From contig JAXBDG010000015.1 of NCBI GenBank assembly GCA_036320915.1, positions 434,001 to 498,000 of the forward strand: DNA of 64,000 nt. The letters run 5' to 3'. The stretch comes from Linnemannia elongata. Lineage: Eukaryota; Mortierellomycota; Mortierellomycetes; Mortierellales; Mortierellaceae. Shown here in pieces: positions 1 through 10,516 of the stretch (the stretch's first letter is position 1; each line of letters starts with the position of its first letter). Position numbers and translations under genes: made by a program. The notes below the pieces were generated by a model. It worked only from the letters and a program-made list of their open reading frames with translations. It did not search any database and was not told the origin of the DNA.

Positions 1-940
1 GTCCGTCTCCATGTGGGGTACTTTGTCTTACTCCGGCGGATGGAGCTAGCTCCGTTCAAGTTGATTAACTTGGGACAAAACATACATCTGAGGAGGAATC
101 GAAAGGGACATACGAGGGCCTGCAGAACTCGGTCCATAACAGGAGCGCAAAAGGGTGACCCATTTCAACTTGGCAAGTAGATGAATGAACAATGCTAACG
201 AAGAAAAGACTATTGCTTACCTGTTGCCAGCACCGATTAGGGAATGGCACGTTTATCTAATGGACTATTGCAATCTGCTAATGATCTACCGTACACCGTA
301 CACAAGTCGATTGTTGTCAGTATACCTGCTAGTTCTCTTGGGCGTGTATGACCACGATGATGATGATGAAGGTCAATACAACAACAATCTAATAATAAAC
401 GACAAAGAAAAGCGTTGTTATTCAAAGACAATGCCTTTTGTTTTGTTATTCTAATAAACCGCCTTTTTCGTGTGCTTATGGCGTTCTCGATGTCTGTGTT
501 CCTTTTTTTCCGTGTATTGTATTCCTATTTGTCTATTGTTACTCCCTCCTGAAGGGAGAGAGCGGAGAATGAGAGGGAGGCACAATGGCCAGCTAAAATA
601 AACGCAAAAAAGGAGGGGGGTTCCTGTGTCGAACTGACGATGAGGAGGACCATTTTAGTCACTCTTCTACTCCTGTCTATCGGTCTGTCTGTTTGTTCGA
701 TCCCGCGATCTCTATAAAACGGGGCGGGTCCCCGCCCTTCTCCTTGCTTCTTGTTTTCTTTCCTTTCTTCTCTTATTTCTCTTCACTCTTTCTGTATACT
801 TCCCTTACCCTTTGTACTTTTCTCCCTCTTCATTTCCTTCTCTTCATCCTCTGTTGATCTATTCCTCCACCTCCTGTTCCTCGGACCAATACCTCTATAC
901 TCCACTACATTCTCTTCATCCTCACCTCCTCTCAACAACA
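1..940. other. 5' flank of the secreted-protein gene, no gene seen
   Basis: No convincing coding region is visible; the short open frames on both strands lack family resemblance. The last 200 bases are pyrimidine-rich, as is usual for a fungal promoter and 5' leader, and contain the TATA element listed separately. Confidence 0.5.
711..720 (+). promoter_or_regulatory. TATA element upstream of the GPI-type secreted protein
   Basis: The string TCTATAAAAC lies about 220 bases before the start codon at 941. It is followed at once by a G/C-rich stem (GGGCGG, loop, CCGCCC) and then a long CT-rich leader. Assignment as core promoter is by position and consensus only. Confidence 0.5.
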
Positions 941-2069
941 ATGTTCATGAAGAAAGCCTTCCTCATCGCTGCACTTGCAGCCGCCCCCGCCGTTGTCTTG
1001 GCCTACGAACCAGTGACCTGCACAACAAAGAACAAGACTCAACCCATCATCACTTCCATCGACTCTGCCTCCCAATTCTGCACCTTCATGACCGGATACG
1101 GAGTCGCCCCCGTCGCCCCCAACGAGGGCTGTGGAGCCGTGTACTGTTACGGTCAACAAAAGAACGGTGGTCTCAAAATGCCCGATGGTTACATTCTCTC
1201 TACCAACTACCTCAAGAACGATACTGCTCAGTATGTCCAGGTGACTGGATGTATCGACTCTTCGGTGTGGGCCCAGGATCCCACGGACGACGGTGGACAG
1301 ATGGATTCGCACGGATGGCCTTATTCTTGTGCCGGGTACAAGAAGTTTGTGTCGCTGCTTGAGCCTGCGACGAATACCTTCTGTATCCGCTGCTGTATGA
1401 CGACCGATAACTCAGACTGCAACACCAGTAAGTTTCTCTTTCATTCTCCTGCTTTTTGCTTGTGCTTTTCGATCCCTATCCTCGCCTTTTCCTTTCCTAA
1501 AAGAGATGATGCAATGCACCCTGTCCAACCAGCCCAACCCTGTCCAATCAGCCCAACCCTGTCCAATCAGCCCAACCCTGTCCATCTGAACAATTTGTGA
1601 CAAAATAAATCCTCTCCTTCATGTCCAACCGCACACCAATCACCATCCCTCCCTCATCCCTTTCACCATCCGCCCAAACAAAACAATCGAAATTAATGCA
1701 ATATACCTCTCTCTCCGTGTTACAAAACGAATAGGCATCTCGACAAAGGGCTGCTGGAACGTCGTTCCTGGTGTCTACACGATGGCCGATGGATCCGCCT
1801 GCAAACCTCCCGCAGGTTCTCCACTCGCCCCCAACGCTACCGCCACCCCTACCGGTCCCATCATCACCACCGGAACCGCCACCGCCTCAATCCCCGGTGC
1901 CTCTGGCTCTTCCAGTGCTGGTGCCGGTGCCGGTGCTTCCGTCACCGCCTCCGCCGGAGCCAACCCTACCAACAAGAACGCTGCTGGCTCTCTTGAGGCT
2001 TCTTCAGCGACTACCTTGTTTGCTGGTGTTGCTGCTGCACTTGCAGCCGTTGCCGCCGCTGCCCTTTAA
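941..2069 (+). CDS. Secreted cysteine-rich protein with probable GPI anchor
   Basis: Two exons, 941-1427 and 1735-2069, joined in phase 1 by a GT-AG intron, give 273 aa. Residues 1-21 form a signal peptide (MFMKKAFLIAALAAAPAVVLA). The middle is rich in cysteine (CIRCC, GCWN, several spaced singles). The tail is Ala/Ser/Thr/Gly-rich and ends in a hydrophobic stretch (TTLFAGVAAALAAVAAAAL), the usual signal for GPI attachment. I chose the ATG at 941 because frames opening further upstream only add low-complexity CT-derived residues before the signal peptide. The expected site is the plasma membrane or cell wall. I do not recognise the cysteine domain. The intron (307 nt) is longer than most here and holds a short tandem repeat. 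Confidence 0.8.
1518..1582 (+). repeat. Minisatellite inside intron 1 of the secreted-protein gene
   Basis: Three to four tandem copies of a unit close to AGCCCAACCCTGTCCAATC lie inside the intron spanning 1428-1734. They are noncoding in the spliced model. Confidence 0.8.
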
Positions 2070-4294
2070 AAAAAAAAAAAAAAAAAAAGTCCTTTGATTT
2101 TCGTTTTCTGGGTGCAGCGAAGCTGTAAAGGGGGGCCGGCCTCTATCTAGTCATCCACTTTTCTGTTATTTATCTTGCTATCTTAACTAACTAGCAACCA
2201 CCTCCCTCTTCCGTCTACTGCTACAAAAAAAATCATCATGCATATGCATATCCACTCCATTCTCATGCCTCACCCATCTATCATCCTTTCCTTCCCTATA
2301 CAAAAACACTCCATAATAAAACGAATCAACCACAAACAACCACTGTCCGATTGCTTTTTTTTTTTTTTTTTTTTTTTTTGGTTACAATATTCAAGTGTCC
2401 AGCTGACATGTACTTCGGTTACCGGGGATGTGTTTTAGTGTATTTTCTCCTGTTATCGTTGTATGTTGGGCGGTTTAAACACACAGATAAGCCCAGGGAT
2501 AGAATATGGCACTAATCCAACCGACCTATTGATTGCCTTGAAGTAATAAATGCTCACCAGCCTAGGGACTTACCTAGCGCCATGAGCTCCTTTTTCTCAT
2601 TCCCCATTTTTGTTGTTTTAACGCTAAGCTAAGCAAAACAACACACTTTCTGTGAGTTGGAGAATTTGGATAGACCAGACACAAAAAAAAACCGCTATCA
2701 ACATTGGGCGTTGAAAATGAAAAAGAGAGCCAGAGCTGAATATAATCGAGAGTGGGGGGGAGGGGTTCAGTCCAATATTAGGGCAGGCAGAACTTGGGTG
2801 CCACTTTTTTTTCCGTTCACCTTGCAAACTTATCATCTCTTTTCAACGCCATTCTCCAGGGGACTGTCATTCTTCCCCCCCTTTGTGCGCTCAAACCTAT
2901 CTCCACTCAAGTTTTTCGTGCTGAGGTCATTGACGAAAAAAAAAGGGTTTTTGAGAGCAATAGCTCTTCACGACTGTGCGTCATGTAGTTTCCCCGGGAA
3001 AATTCCACATACCTTACTAGGGCAGAAAAAATGTGAGAGAGCCTGAGAGGGAAGGAAAGAGAGAGAGGGTAAGGCAGGAGGGAGAGTGACTTACTGAGAA
3101 AGAAAAAAAATATGCTGTCAATATATTGTTTTTTATATCTTTTTCACTCAATAGTTATCTGTGTTTGCCACCAGCGTGTGTAAATTGTAATGTTGTTGTT
3201 TTCTTTTTTTTTTTCCCCTTCTCAGGTCATTCATGAAAGATATTATCTACAATCTATTATCTTTCTCTTCGAACACTTCTGTCCCTATGTGCAAGCCAGG
3301 TGAAGCGCCAGATGCAGGTCAGGTTGAAATAGTTCATAAATCCAGGGGGGGGGGGGGGGGAATGATGAACTACCTCAACACCGTACCTGAATTTAGGGCG
3401 GTGATTACTGATGTGCAAGGGTGCGAGGGAGCGACGGAAGAAGGGCCCACAAGGACATTCCGCCTCCTGCAAAACGTCCACCCAAGGAAGAATATACTTT
3501 GGTAAACAAAACTATTGTCTCTGGCAGGCATAAGAAAAGGGCTTTACTACTTGGATCGAGAGCAGAAAACTAACGTAAAATGAGTGAGAATGCAAGTTGG
3601 GCAAGAGGTAGCGCTACCTGAACGCAGCCGGGGTCTCCACGGGGGGGGGGGGGGGGGGGGAAGGTGTTGGTTCAAAACAGGTACAAAGCAAGAAGCCACA
3701 TATCCTCCTCCTCCTCGGAATTTACAAGTGCCTAGGCCCTCTTCAGTTCTGAATGCGAATACGTATTAGCCGTTCTCTGTGCCTCATTTTTTGCACTGTT
3801 GGTATCGTTTTAGGCAGCTCTCAATAACAAGAATTTGTGGTGGCAAAATGACTCTCATTTGATAAAGTTCTACCATCAGACCCAGATCTCTGATTTTTGT
3901 GCAAAATGTACGGGCACAGTCATCGCGCCCCCATTCTCTAAACAGCGCGAAAGAAAAGACATCAAAAACCAAGTGTTGTTCGCACGCAAAACGCGCCAAT
4001 CATATCAATTTCGCACGTGTGAGGTGCGCAGTGAAAAAAAAACCCCCCTCCCCCAATCGAAACCTTCAATTGAAGGCAACTTTCGCGTTCGTTTTGGTGT
4101 TTGCACGAGAACTGATGAATGCCCCGCCGATATATCTTATTTAAAGTCGCCACTCTCTCTCATTTCTTCCTCATCTCATCTCACTTCGTACTCCCCTTTT
4201 CATCTCCATCACGAACGATCACTGATTCCCCTCATCCACCCATTTTCGTAGTCAGGTTCTTATTTTTTTTTCCTCCATCAGTCTTTCTCACCAC
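2070..4294. other. Gene-poor stretch with homopolymer tracts
   Basis: No supported gene. It begins with a run of about 20 A directly at the stop codon at 2069. It also contains a poly-T run near 2357-2379, G runs at 3345-3360 (16 G) and 3641-3660 (20 G), and purine-rich low-complexity sequence. The 3' part (about 4140-4290) is CT-rich and is likely the promoter and leader of the Sel1 gene. Confidence 0.5.
3641..3660 (+). repeat. Twenty-base G homopolymer
   Basis: An uninterrupted G run. Similar runs occur at 3345-3360 (16 G) and 37810-37828 (19 G), and C runs at 12434-12446 and 27204-27217. All lie outside the coding regions. Runs of this length can form G-quadruplexes and are also prone to assembly length error. 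Confidence 0.9.
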
Positions 4295-7200
4295 ATGACT
4301 GTAGAACAAGGGCAGCGTGATGCGCCGAGCAAGGTCGCAGCAAGGCCCTCTTTTGGACGAGGAGAGGAGCAGAGCGACGTCGAGTTGGTCAAGGGGTACA
4401 CCAAGGCTGCTGAGCAAGGGGATGCAGACGCGCAGTTCTATCTTGGACGGATGTACGAGCAAGGACGAGGGGTCGAGCAGAGCGATGGTGAAGCGGTCAA
4501 TTGGTACACCAAGGCTGCCGAGCAAGGGGTTGCAGCGGCACAGTCCAACCTTGGACTGATGATCGCGGAAGGACGAGGAGTGGACCAGAGTGATGTCGAG
4601 GCGTTCAAGTGGTATACCAAGGCTGCCGAGCAAGGGGATGCAGTCGCACAGTTCTACCTTGGGTTGGTGTACGAGCAAGGACATGGCGTCGAGCAGAGCG
4701 ATGTCGAGGCGGTCAAGTGGTACACCAAGGCTGCCGAGCAAGGGGATGCAGTCGCACAGTCCAACCTTGGTGTGATGTACGACAAAGGACGAGGAGTCGA
4801 GCAGAGCCATGTCGAGGCGGTCAAGTGGTACACCAAGGCCGCCGAGCAAGGGGTTGCAGCCGCACAGTACAACCTTGGATTGATGTACGACAAAGGACGA
4901 GGAGTCGAGCAGAGCGATGTCGAGGCGGTCAATTGGTACACCAAGGCTGCCGAGCAAGGGGATGCAGAAGCGCAAAATAGCCTTGGATGGATGACCGAGC
5001 AAGGACGAGGAGTGGACCAGAGCGATGTCGAGGCGGCCAAGTGGTTCACCAAGGCAGCCGAGCAAGGGGTTGCAGCCGCACAGTCCAGACTTGGATTGAT
5101 GCACGTGCAAGGACAAGGAGTGGACCAGAGTGATGTCGAGGCAGCCATGTGGTTCACGAAGGCTGCCGAGCAAGGGGATGCAGCCGCACAATCCAACCTT
5201 GGACGGATGTACGAGCAAGGACATGGCGTCGAGCAGAGTAATGTCGAGGCGGTCAAGTGGTACACCAAGGCCGCCGAACAAGGGGGTGCATTCGCACAGG
5301 TATGCCTTGGATTGATGTACGAGCGAGGACGAGGAGTCGAGCAGAGCGATGTCGAGGCGGTCAAGTGGTACACCAAGGCTGCCGAGCAAGGGGATGCAAC
5401 CGCACAGTTCTGCCTTGGGTTTATGTACGACCGAGGACACGGCGTCGAGGAGAGCGTTGGTGAAGCGGTCAAGTGGTGCACCAAGGCTGCCGAGCAAGGG
5501 GATGCAGTCGCACAGTTCAAAATTGGAGCGATGTACGACCAAGGACGAGGAGTGGACCAGAGTGATAGTGAGGCGGCCAAGTGGTACACCAAGGCTGCCG
5601 AGCAAGGGCTTGCAGTCGCACAGTCCACCCTTGGTTTGATGTACGACCAAGGACGAGGAGTGGACCAGAGTGATGGTGAGGCGGCCAAGTGGTACACCAA
5701 GGCTGCCGAGCAAGGGCTTGCAGTCGCACAGTCCAACCTTGGTTTGATGTACAACAAAGGACAAGGAGTGGAGCAGAGTGATGTCGAGGCGGCCATGTGG
5801 TTCACGAAGGCTGCAGAGCAAGGGGTTGCAGTCGCACAGTACAAAATTGGAGCGATGTACGACCAAGGACGAGGAGTGGAGCAGAGTGATGTCGAGGCGT
5901 TCAAGTGGTATATCAAGGCCGCCGAACAAGGACAAGCAGCCGCACAGTTCTGCCTTGGAGTGATGTACGAGCAAGGACATGGTGTCGAGCAGAGCGATGG
6001 TGAGACGGTCAAGTGGTACACCAAGGCTGCCGAGCAAGGGGTTGCAGCCGCACAGTCCAAACTTGGACTGATGAACGAGGAAGGACGAGGAGTGGAGCAG
6101 AGTGATGTCGAGGCGTTCAAGTGGTATACCAAGGCTGCCGAGCAAGGGGATGCAGGCGCACAGTTCTGCCTTGGGTTGGTGTACGATCTAGGACGAGGAG
6201 TCGTGAAGAGCGATGTCGAGGCGGTCAAGTGGTACACCAAGGCTGCCGAGCAAGGGGTTGCAGTCGCACAGTCCAACCTTGGTTTGATGTACGACCAAGG
6301 ACAAGGAGTGGACCAGAGTGATGTCGAGGCGGTCATGTGGTTCACGAAGGCTGCAGAGCAAGGGGTTGCAGTCGCACAGTACAAGCTTGGATTGATGTAC
6401 GATCAAGGACAAGGTGTCGAGCAGAGCGACGTCGAAGTGATCAAATGGTACACCAAGGCAGCCGAGCAAGGGAATGCAACCGCACAGGCCAACCTTGGGT
6501 TGATGTACGTGCAAGGACGAGGAGTAGACCAGAATGACGTCGAGGCGGTCAAGTGGTTCACCAAGGCAGCCGAGCAAGGGGTTGCAGCCGCACAGTTCAA
6601 CCTTGGATTGATGTACGCGAGAGGATGTGGCGTCGAGCAGAGCAATGTGAAGGCGGTCAAGTGGTACACCAAGGCTGCAGAGCAAGGGGATGTAGGCGCA
6701 CAGTCCAAACTTGGATTGATGTACGCGAGAGGATGTGGCGTCGAGCAGAGCAATGTGAAGGCGGTCAAGTGGTACACCAAGGCTGCAGAGCAAGGGGATG
6801 TAGGCGCACAGTACAACCTTGGATTGATGAACGCGGAAGGACGAGGAGTGGAGCAGAGTGATGTCGAGGCGTTCAAGTGGTGCACCAAGGCTGCCGAGCA
6901 AGGGCTTGCAGTCGCACAGTCTAGCCTTGGAGAGATGTACGACCGAGGACGAGGGGTGGAGCAGAATGACGTCGAAGCGGTCAAGTGGTACACCAGGGCC
7001 GCCGAACAAGGGGATGTAGTCGCACAGTTCTACCTTGGACGGATGTACGAGCAAGGACGAGGAGTCGAGCAGAGCGATGGTGAGGCGTTCAAGTGGTACA
7101 CCAAGGCTGCCGAGCAAGGGGATGCAGTCGCACAGTCCGAACTTGGATTGATGTACGCGCAAGGATATGGCGTCGAGCAGAGCAATGTGAAGGCGGCCAA

Positions 7201-8260
7201 GTGGTACACCAAGGCTGCAGAGCAAGGGGATGTAGTCGCACAGTTCTACCTTGGACGGATGTACGAGCAAGGACGAGGAGTCGAGCAGAGCGATGGTGAG
7301 GCGGTCAATTGGTGCACCAAGGCTGCCGAGCAAGGGTTTGCAGTCGCACAGTCCAACCTTGGAGTGATGTACGACCGAGGACGAGGGGTGGAGCAGAATG
7401 ACGTCGAGGCGGTCAAGTGGTACACCAGGGCCGCCGAACAAGGGGAGGTAGTCGCACAGTTCTACCTTGGACGGATGTACGAGCAAGGACGAGAAGTCGA
7501 GCAGAGCGATGGTGAGGCGGTCAATTGGTACACCAAGGCTGCCGAGCAAGGGTTTGCAGTCGCACAGTTCTACCTTGGAGTGATGTACGACCAAGGACGA
7601 GGGGTGGAGCAGAGTGATGTCGAGGCGGTCAAGTGGTACACCAAGGCCGCCGAGCAAGGGGATGCAGCCGCGCAGTACAACCTTGGATTGATGTATAACC
7701 AAGGACATGGTGTCGAGCAGAGCGACGTCGAAGCGGTCAAGTGGTATACCAAGGCAGCCGAACAAGAACATGCAAACGCGCAAAATAGCCTTGGTTCCTC
7801 TTATGACCTTGGCCAAGGGATCGAGAAGAGCGACCATCTGGCATTCGTATGGTATAGCAGGAGTGCCGACCGAGGCCATGGGGGTGCCATGTTCAACCTT
7901 GCATTGATGTATGAGGTCGGTCTCGATGTTGTTCAGGACCGAGCGGAGGCATTAGACCTGTATCGCCGTGCAGCGGATGGCGGAATTTCAGTCGCTCACT
8001 TTCACGTCCAATGGCTCACTAAGCTCGGTAGTCTTGACAGAAGAGAGCTGGCAGACGATTCAGTCGCCATTTCATTGTACCACCAAGGAGCCGAACAAGG
8101 ACACGTGGCAGCACAGTATAGCCTTGCACGAATGTATGAGATAGGCCAAGGTGTTGAAAAGGACAAGGGCCAAGCGATTAAGTGGTACAGCATGGCCTCT
8201 GCCCAAGGACAAGAACGTGCCAAGGAACGAATGGAATATCTTCAAAAGCACTTGGATTAA
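4295..8260 (+). CDS. Giant Sel1-like repeat protein
   Basis: A single exon encodes 1321 aa built almost entirely from 36-residue Sel1-like repeats (TPR-related). The core recurs about 35 times as LGxMYxxGxGVEQSDVEAV followed by KWYTKAAEQGxAxAQ. There is no signal peptide or membrane helix. Sel1 repeats form alpha-solenoids that act as protein-interaction scaffolds; in fungi they occur in signalling adaptors such as chitin-synthase activators. The partner cannot be read from the sequence. The last ~150 residues are more divergent and end the array (YSMASAQGQERAKERMEYL). Two neighbouring repeats (about 6610-6828) are almost identical at base level, indicating recent tandem expansion. The open frame is intact. 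The ATG at 4295 follows a CT-rich leader. Confidence 0.9.
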   Translation: MTVEQGQRDAPSKVAARPSFGRGEEQSDVELVKGYTKAAEQGDADAQFYLGRMYEQGRGVEQSDGEAVNWYTKAAEQGVAAAQSNLGLMIAEGRGVDQSDVEAFKWYTKAAEQGDAVAQFYLGLVYEQGHGVEQSDVEAVKWYTKAAEQGDAVAQSNLGVMYDKGRGVEQSHVEAVKWYTKAAEQGVAAAQYNLGLMYDKGRGVEQSDVEAVNWYTKAAEQGDAEAQNSLGWMTEQGRGVDQSDVEAAKWFTKAAEQGVAAAQSRLGLMHVQGQGVDQSDVEAAMWFTKAAEQGDAAAQSNLGRMYEQGHGVEQSNVEAVKWYTKAAEQGGAFAQVCLGLMYERGRGVEQSDVEAVKWYTKAAEQGDATAQFCLGFMYDRGHGVEESVGEAVKWCTKAAEQGDAVAQFKIGAMYDQGRGVDQSDSEAAKWYTKAAEQGLAVAQSTLGLMYDQGRGVDQSDGEAAKWYTKAAEQGLAVAQSNLGLMYNKGQGVEQSDVEAAMWFTKAAEQGVAVAQYKIGAMYDQGRGVEQSDVEAFKWYIKAAEQGQAAAQFCLGVMYEQGHGVEQSDGETVKWYTKAAEQGVAAAQSKLGLMNEEGRGVEQSDVEAFKWYTKAAEQGDAGAQFCLGLVYDLGRGVVKSDVEAVKWYTKAAEQGVAVAQSNLGLMYDQGQGVDQSDVEAVMWFTKAAEQGVAVAQYKLGLMYDQGQGVEQSDVEVIKWYTKAAEQGNATAQANLGLMYVQGRGVDQNDVEAVKWFTKAAEQGVAAAQFNLGLMYARGCGVEQSNVKAVKWYTKAAEQGDVGAQSKLGLMYARGCGVEQSNVKAVKWYTKAAEQGDVGAQYNLGLMNAEGRGVEQSDVEAFKWCTKAAEQGLAVAQSSLGEMYDRGRGVEQNDVEAVKWYTRAAEQGDVVAQFYLGRMYEQGRGVEQSDGEAFKWYTKAAEQGDAVAQSELGLMYAQGYGVEQSNVKAAKWYTKAAEQGDVVAQFYLGRMYEQGRGVEQSDGEAVNWCTKAAEQGFAVAQSNLGVMYDRGRGVEQNDVEAVKWYTRAAEQGEVVAQFYLGRMYEQGREVEQSDGEAVNWYTKAAEQGFAVAQFYLGVMYDQGRGVEQSDVEAVKWYTKAAEQGDAAAQYNLGLMYNQGHGVEQSDVEAVKWYTKAAEQEHANAQNSLGSSYDLGQGIEKSDHLAFVWYSRSADRGHGGAMFNLALMYEVGLDVVQDRAEALDLYRRAADGGISVAHFHVQWLTKLGSLDRRELADDSVAISLYHQGAEQGHVAAQYSLARMYEIGQGVEKDKGQAIKWYSMASAQGQERAKERMEYLQKHLD
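6610..6828 (+). repeat. Recent 108-bp tandem duplication in the Sel1 array
   Basis: Two consecutive repeat units beginning at the codons for MYARGCGVEQSNVKAVKWY are nearly identical in DNA, while other units differ at many positions. Unequal crossing-over or slippage within the array is the simple explanation. Confidence 0.85.
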
Positions 8261-8295
8261 AGTTGTTTCTGTGTATACAATTTCGAATATTAGAA

Positions 8296-8402
8296 AGGGT
8301 AAATCCATTGCAGACGATTTTAATTGAACGTGGTATTGTAATCAGTAGAGACGCTCAGTTGCGTCGAACTGCTGAGATTAAGCCATATGTTGTAAAGATT
8401 GT
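8296..8402 (+). pseudogene. Degenerate 3'-terminal fragment of 25S rRNA
   Basis: The sequence resembles the last ~100 bases of eukaryotic large-subunit rRNA: GTATTGTAAxCxGTAGAG, then CTGCTGAGATTAAGCC, running to the mature 3' end (GATTGT). Several substitutions show it is not a functional rRNA. It starts about 35 bases after the Sel1 stop codon, so it probably lies in that gene's 3' UTR. Identification is from remembered conserved 25S sequence. Confidence 0.7.
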
Positions 8403-8640
8403 TCTTTTCCATTCTTTCTTTCTGTCTTTCAGAACCGAGTTAAGGGCCGTTTAACATATGCCTCAGATCACTGGGTTGACCGAGTAGTTATTCTCCATCG
8501 CAAGGTAGGTAGGTATGCTTTTCGTACAGCACCCGTGATGGAAAGAAGATTTTCTTCTTTTTTCCCTATCATTATGCTGTGGTTTGTGTATCACTCGCTA
8601 GAAAGAAGGTTTTTAGCTGGCTTGTGGCAGCCAAGGGTTC

Positions 8641-8830
8641 ATGGCGACATTGCTTTTTGATCCTTCGATGTTGGCTCTTTCTCACCTATTTGCAGAAGAT
8701 ATCGCGGGCGCATTGTTGATGCTTTGTTCAATTCCACTACTCTGGATGCCGGGTTTATCTGTTTTATATTCGCCACCTCGATTTTTAATAGGCATTTCAC
8801 TACATCATTCGTTAAAATCTCCTAATCTTG
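8641..8830 (+). pseudogene. Second decayed 25S rRNA fragment
   Basis: The first 45 bases match the conserved 25S segment around TTTTTGATCCTTCGATG closely. Homology then becomes weak but collinear with the region before the 3' end of 25S. In the rRNA this piece lies upstream of the piece at 8296-8402, yet here it lies downstream in the same orientation, so these are separate insertions or a rearranged copy. Confidence 0.55.
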
Positions 8831-8836
8831 ATCGCT

Positions 8837-10071
8837 TTACCATCCGATAGTGGTCAGAATCAAGTTGGAGTTTCGTGCCCTAGAGAGTGCCTGAGCTCCC
8901 TCGTATCCGATCGAGTTGTTCCACAGGTCCAAAACGGCCAGAGACGAGTTGATCTTAAGTGCCTCAGACAGCGCCTTAGCTCCGTCATGTCCGATCGAGT
9001 TGCTCTCCAAGTCCAGAGTGGTCAGAGTCGAGTTGGTCTTAAGTGCCTCAGACAGCGCCTGAGCTCCGTAGTCATTGATCGAGTTGCTCTGCAACTCCAA
9101 AGTGGTCAGGGTCGAGTTGGTCTTGAGTGCCTCAGACAGCGCCTGAGCTCCGTTGCCACCGATCGAGTTGTACCCTAAGTCCAAAGTGGCCAGGGTCGAG
9201 TTGGTCTTGAGTACTTCAGACAGCGCCTGAGCTCCGTTGTCTCCGACCGAGTTGTCCCCTAAGTACAAAGTGGCCAGGGTCGAGTTGGTCTTGAGTGCCT
9301 CAGACAGCGCCTGAGCTCCGTTGTCTCCGATCAAGTTCTCCCCAAATCCAAAAAGGCCAGGGTCGAGTTGGTCTTGAGTGCCTCAGACAGCGCAACAGCT
9401 CCGTTGTCATCGATCGAGGTGCTAAACAACTCCAAAGAGGTCAGAGTCGAGTTGGTCTTGAGTGCGTCACACAGCGCCTGAGCTCCGTTAGGTCCGATCG
9501 AGTTGTACCCCAAATCCAAAGTGGCCAGGGTCGAGTTGGTCTTGAGTGCCTCGCACAGCGCCTGAGCTCCGTTAGGTCCGATCGAGTTGCTTCTCAAGTC
9601 TAAAGTGGTCAGAGTCGAGTTGAACTTAAGTGCCTCCGACATCGCCTGAGCTCCAATGTCCCCAATCGAGTTGCTCCCCAAGTTCACAATGGTCAGAGTC
9701 GAGTTGAACTTAAGTGCCTCCGACATCGCCTGAGCTCCAATGTCCCCGATCGAGTTACTCCTTACGTTCAAATCGGTCAGAGTCCAATTGGCAATGATGC
9801 TAGGAAGCCATTTGCCTGGTGCATATGTCGATGGTAGCTTGTCATAAGCAGAGCTCTGAATCATCAACTGTCGTATAAGGTGCTTGTTTTTCTCGACAGT
9901 TTCCATGCTGGGGCCATGTTCTGACAATATGACAAACTCGTAGAGTGGTGGTGTAAATGAGCCGTTCCAATCCTGACTCACACGCGCACAGGATATGAGG
10001 TCTTTACGCTCAAGGCTGCTGGCAATTCTTGAGCGAATCTCATGTAAATCGAGGGGATGTGTTGGGAACAT
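8837..10071 (-). pseudogene. F-box plus NLRC3-like LRR protein, broken by a 1-bp frameshift
   Basis: Reading leftwards from ATG 10071, an F-box-like region (LHEIRSRIASSLERKDLISC, then VSQDWN) is followed by 28-residue RNase-inhibitor-type LRRs with the core NSIGDIGAQAMSEALKFNST. After about five LRRs the frame stops at 9331. A single base is missing relative to the repeat consensus near 9335-9345, in a G/C run. The next frame (9334 to 8837) continues six more repeats, so the ancestral protein was about 410 aa. F-box proteins are SCF ubiquitin-ligase substrate adaptors, and LRRs bind the substrate. The truncated product would still carry the F-box and five repeats. A sequencing error in the homopolymer is a real alternative. 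The open frame extends upstream to 10251, but those residues are low complexity. Confidence 0.75.
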
Positions 10072-10251
10072 GCTTGTCCTACAAGATGAGGAATATGACA
10101 GGCGTGACAGGAACGAAAAGGGATGAGAGTACAAAAGGAATGGGATGAGAGGAGAAATGGAATGGGATGAGAATGGGATGTGAGGAAGAATGGAAAGGGA
10201 TGAGAATGGGATGAGAGGAGGAAAGGAATTGGACCACGAAAACAATGTCAA

Positions 10252-10516
10252 AATTTATAATTACCCCTGTTGTTTTGCTCTATTGATGTGAACTAGTATT
10301 TCCTGGTGTCATTGTTCTTTTAAAGGGTCTAGTCCTTTAAAAATTGCTCGATTTTTCTCACACTTGGGATTGGCTTGTTGATTGTATGTCTGTTTGTTTT
10401 GTTTGTTTTGTTTGTTTCGCTGCATCACCTTCCCTCATCCTCATCCTCATCCCTCATCACCCTCATCACTCATCGTCCCCTTTCCGATAAACAGAGCAAT
10501 ACCAAACGAAACTCCC
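10252..10516. promoter_or_regulatory. Shared intergenic region of divergent LRR and ferroportin-like genes
   Basis: A short region between divergently transcribed genes. On the plus side it is T-rich then CT-rich (CTCATCC repeats), typical of a fungal leader. I see no specific operator. Confidence 0.35.

Noticed and set aside
4232..7879. Long minus-strand open frames (637, 576 and 563 aa) antisense to the Sel1 gene
   Set aside because: They are periodic shadows of the 108-base Sel1 unit; their repeats have no family resemblance and follow the sense-strand codon bias.
4295..8260. Regularly spaced repeats suggestive of a CRISPR-like array
   Set aside because: The 108-base period encodes Sel1 repeats continuously in one frame, with no short repeat/spacer architecture.
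8837..10071. An NLR immune receptor with NACHT/NB-ARC
   Set aside because: LRRs resemble NLRC3 repeats, but there is no nucleotide-binding domain; the N-terminus is F-box-like.
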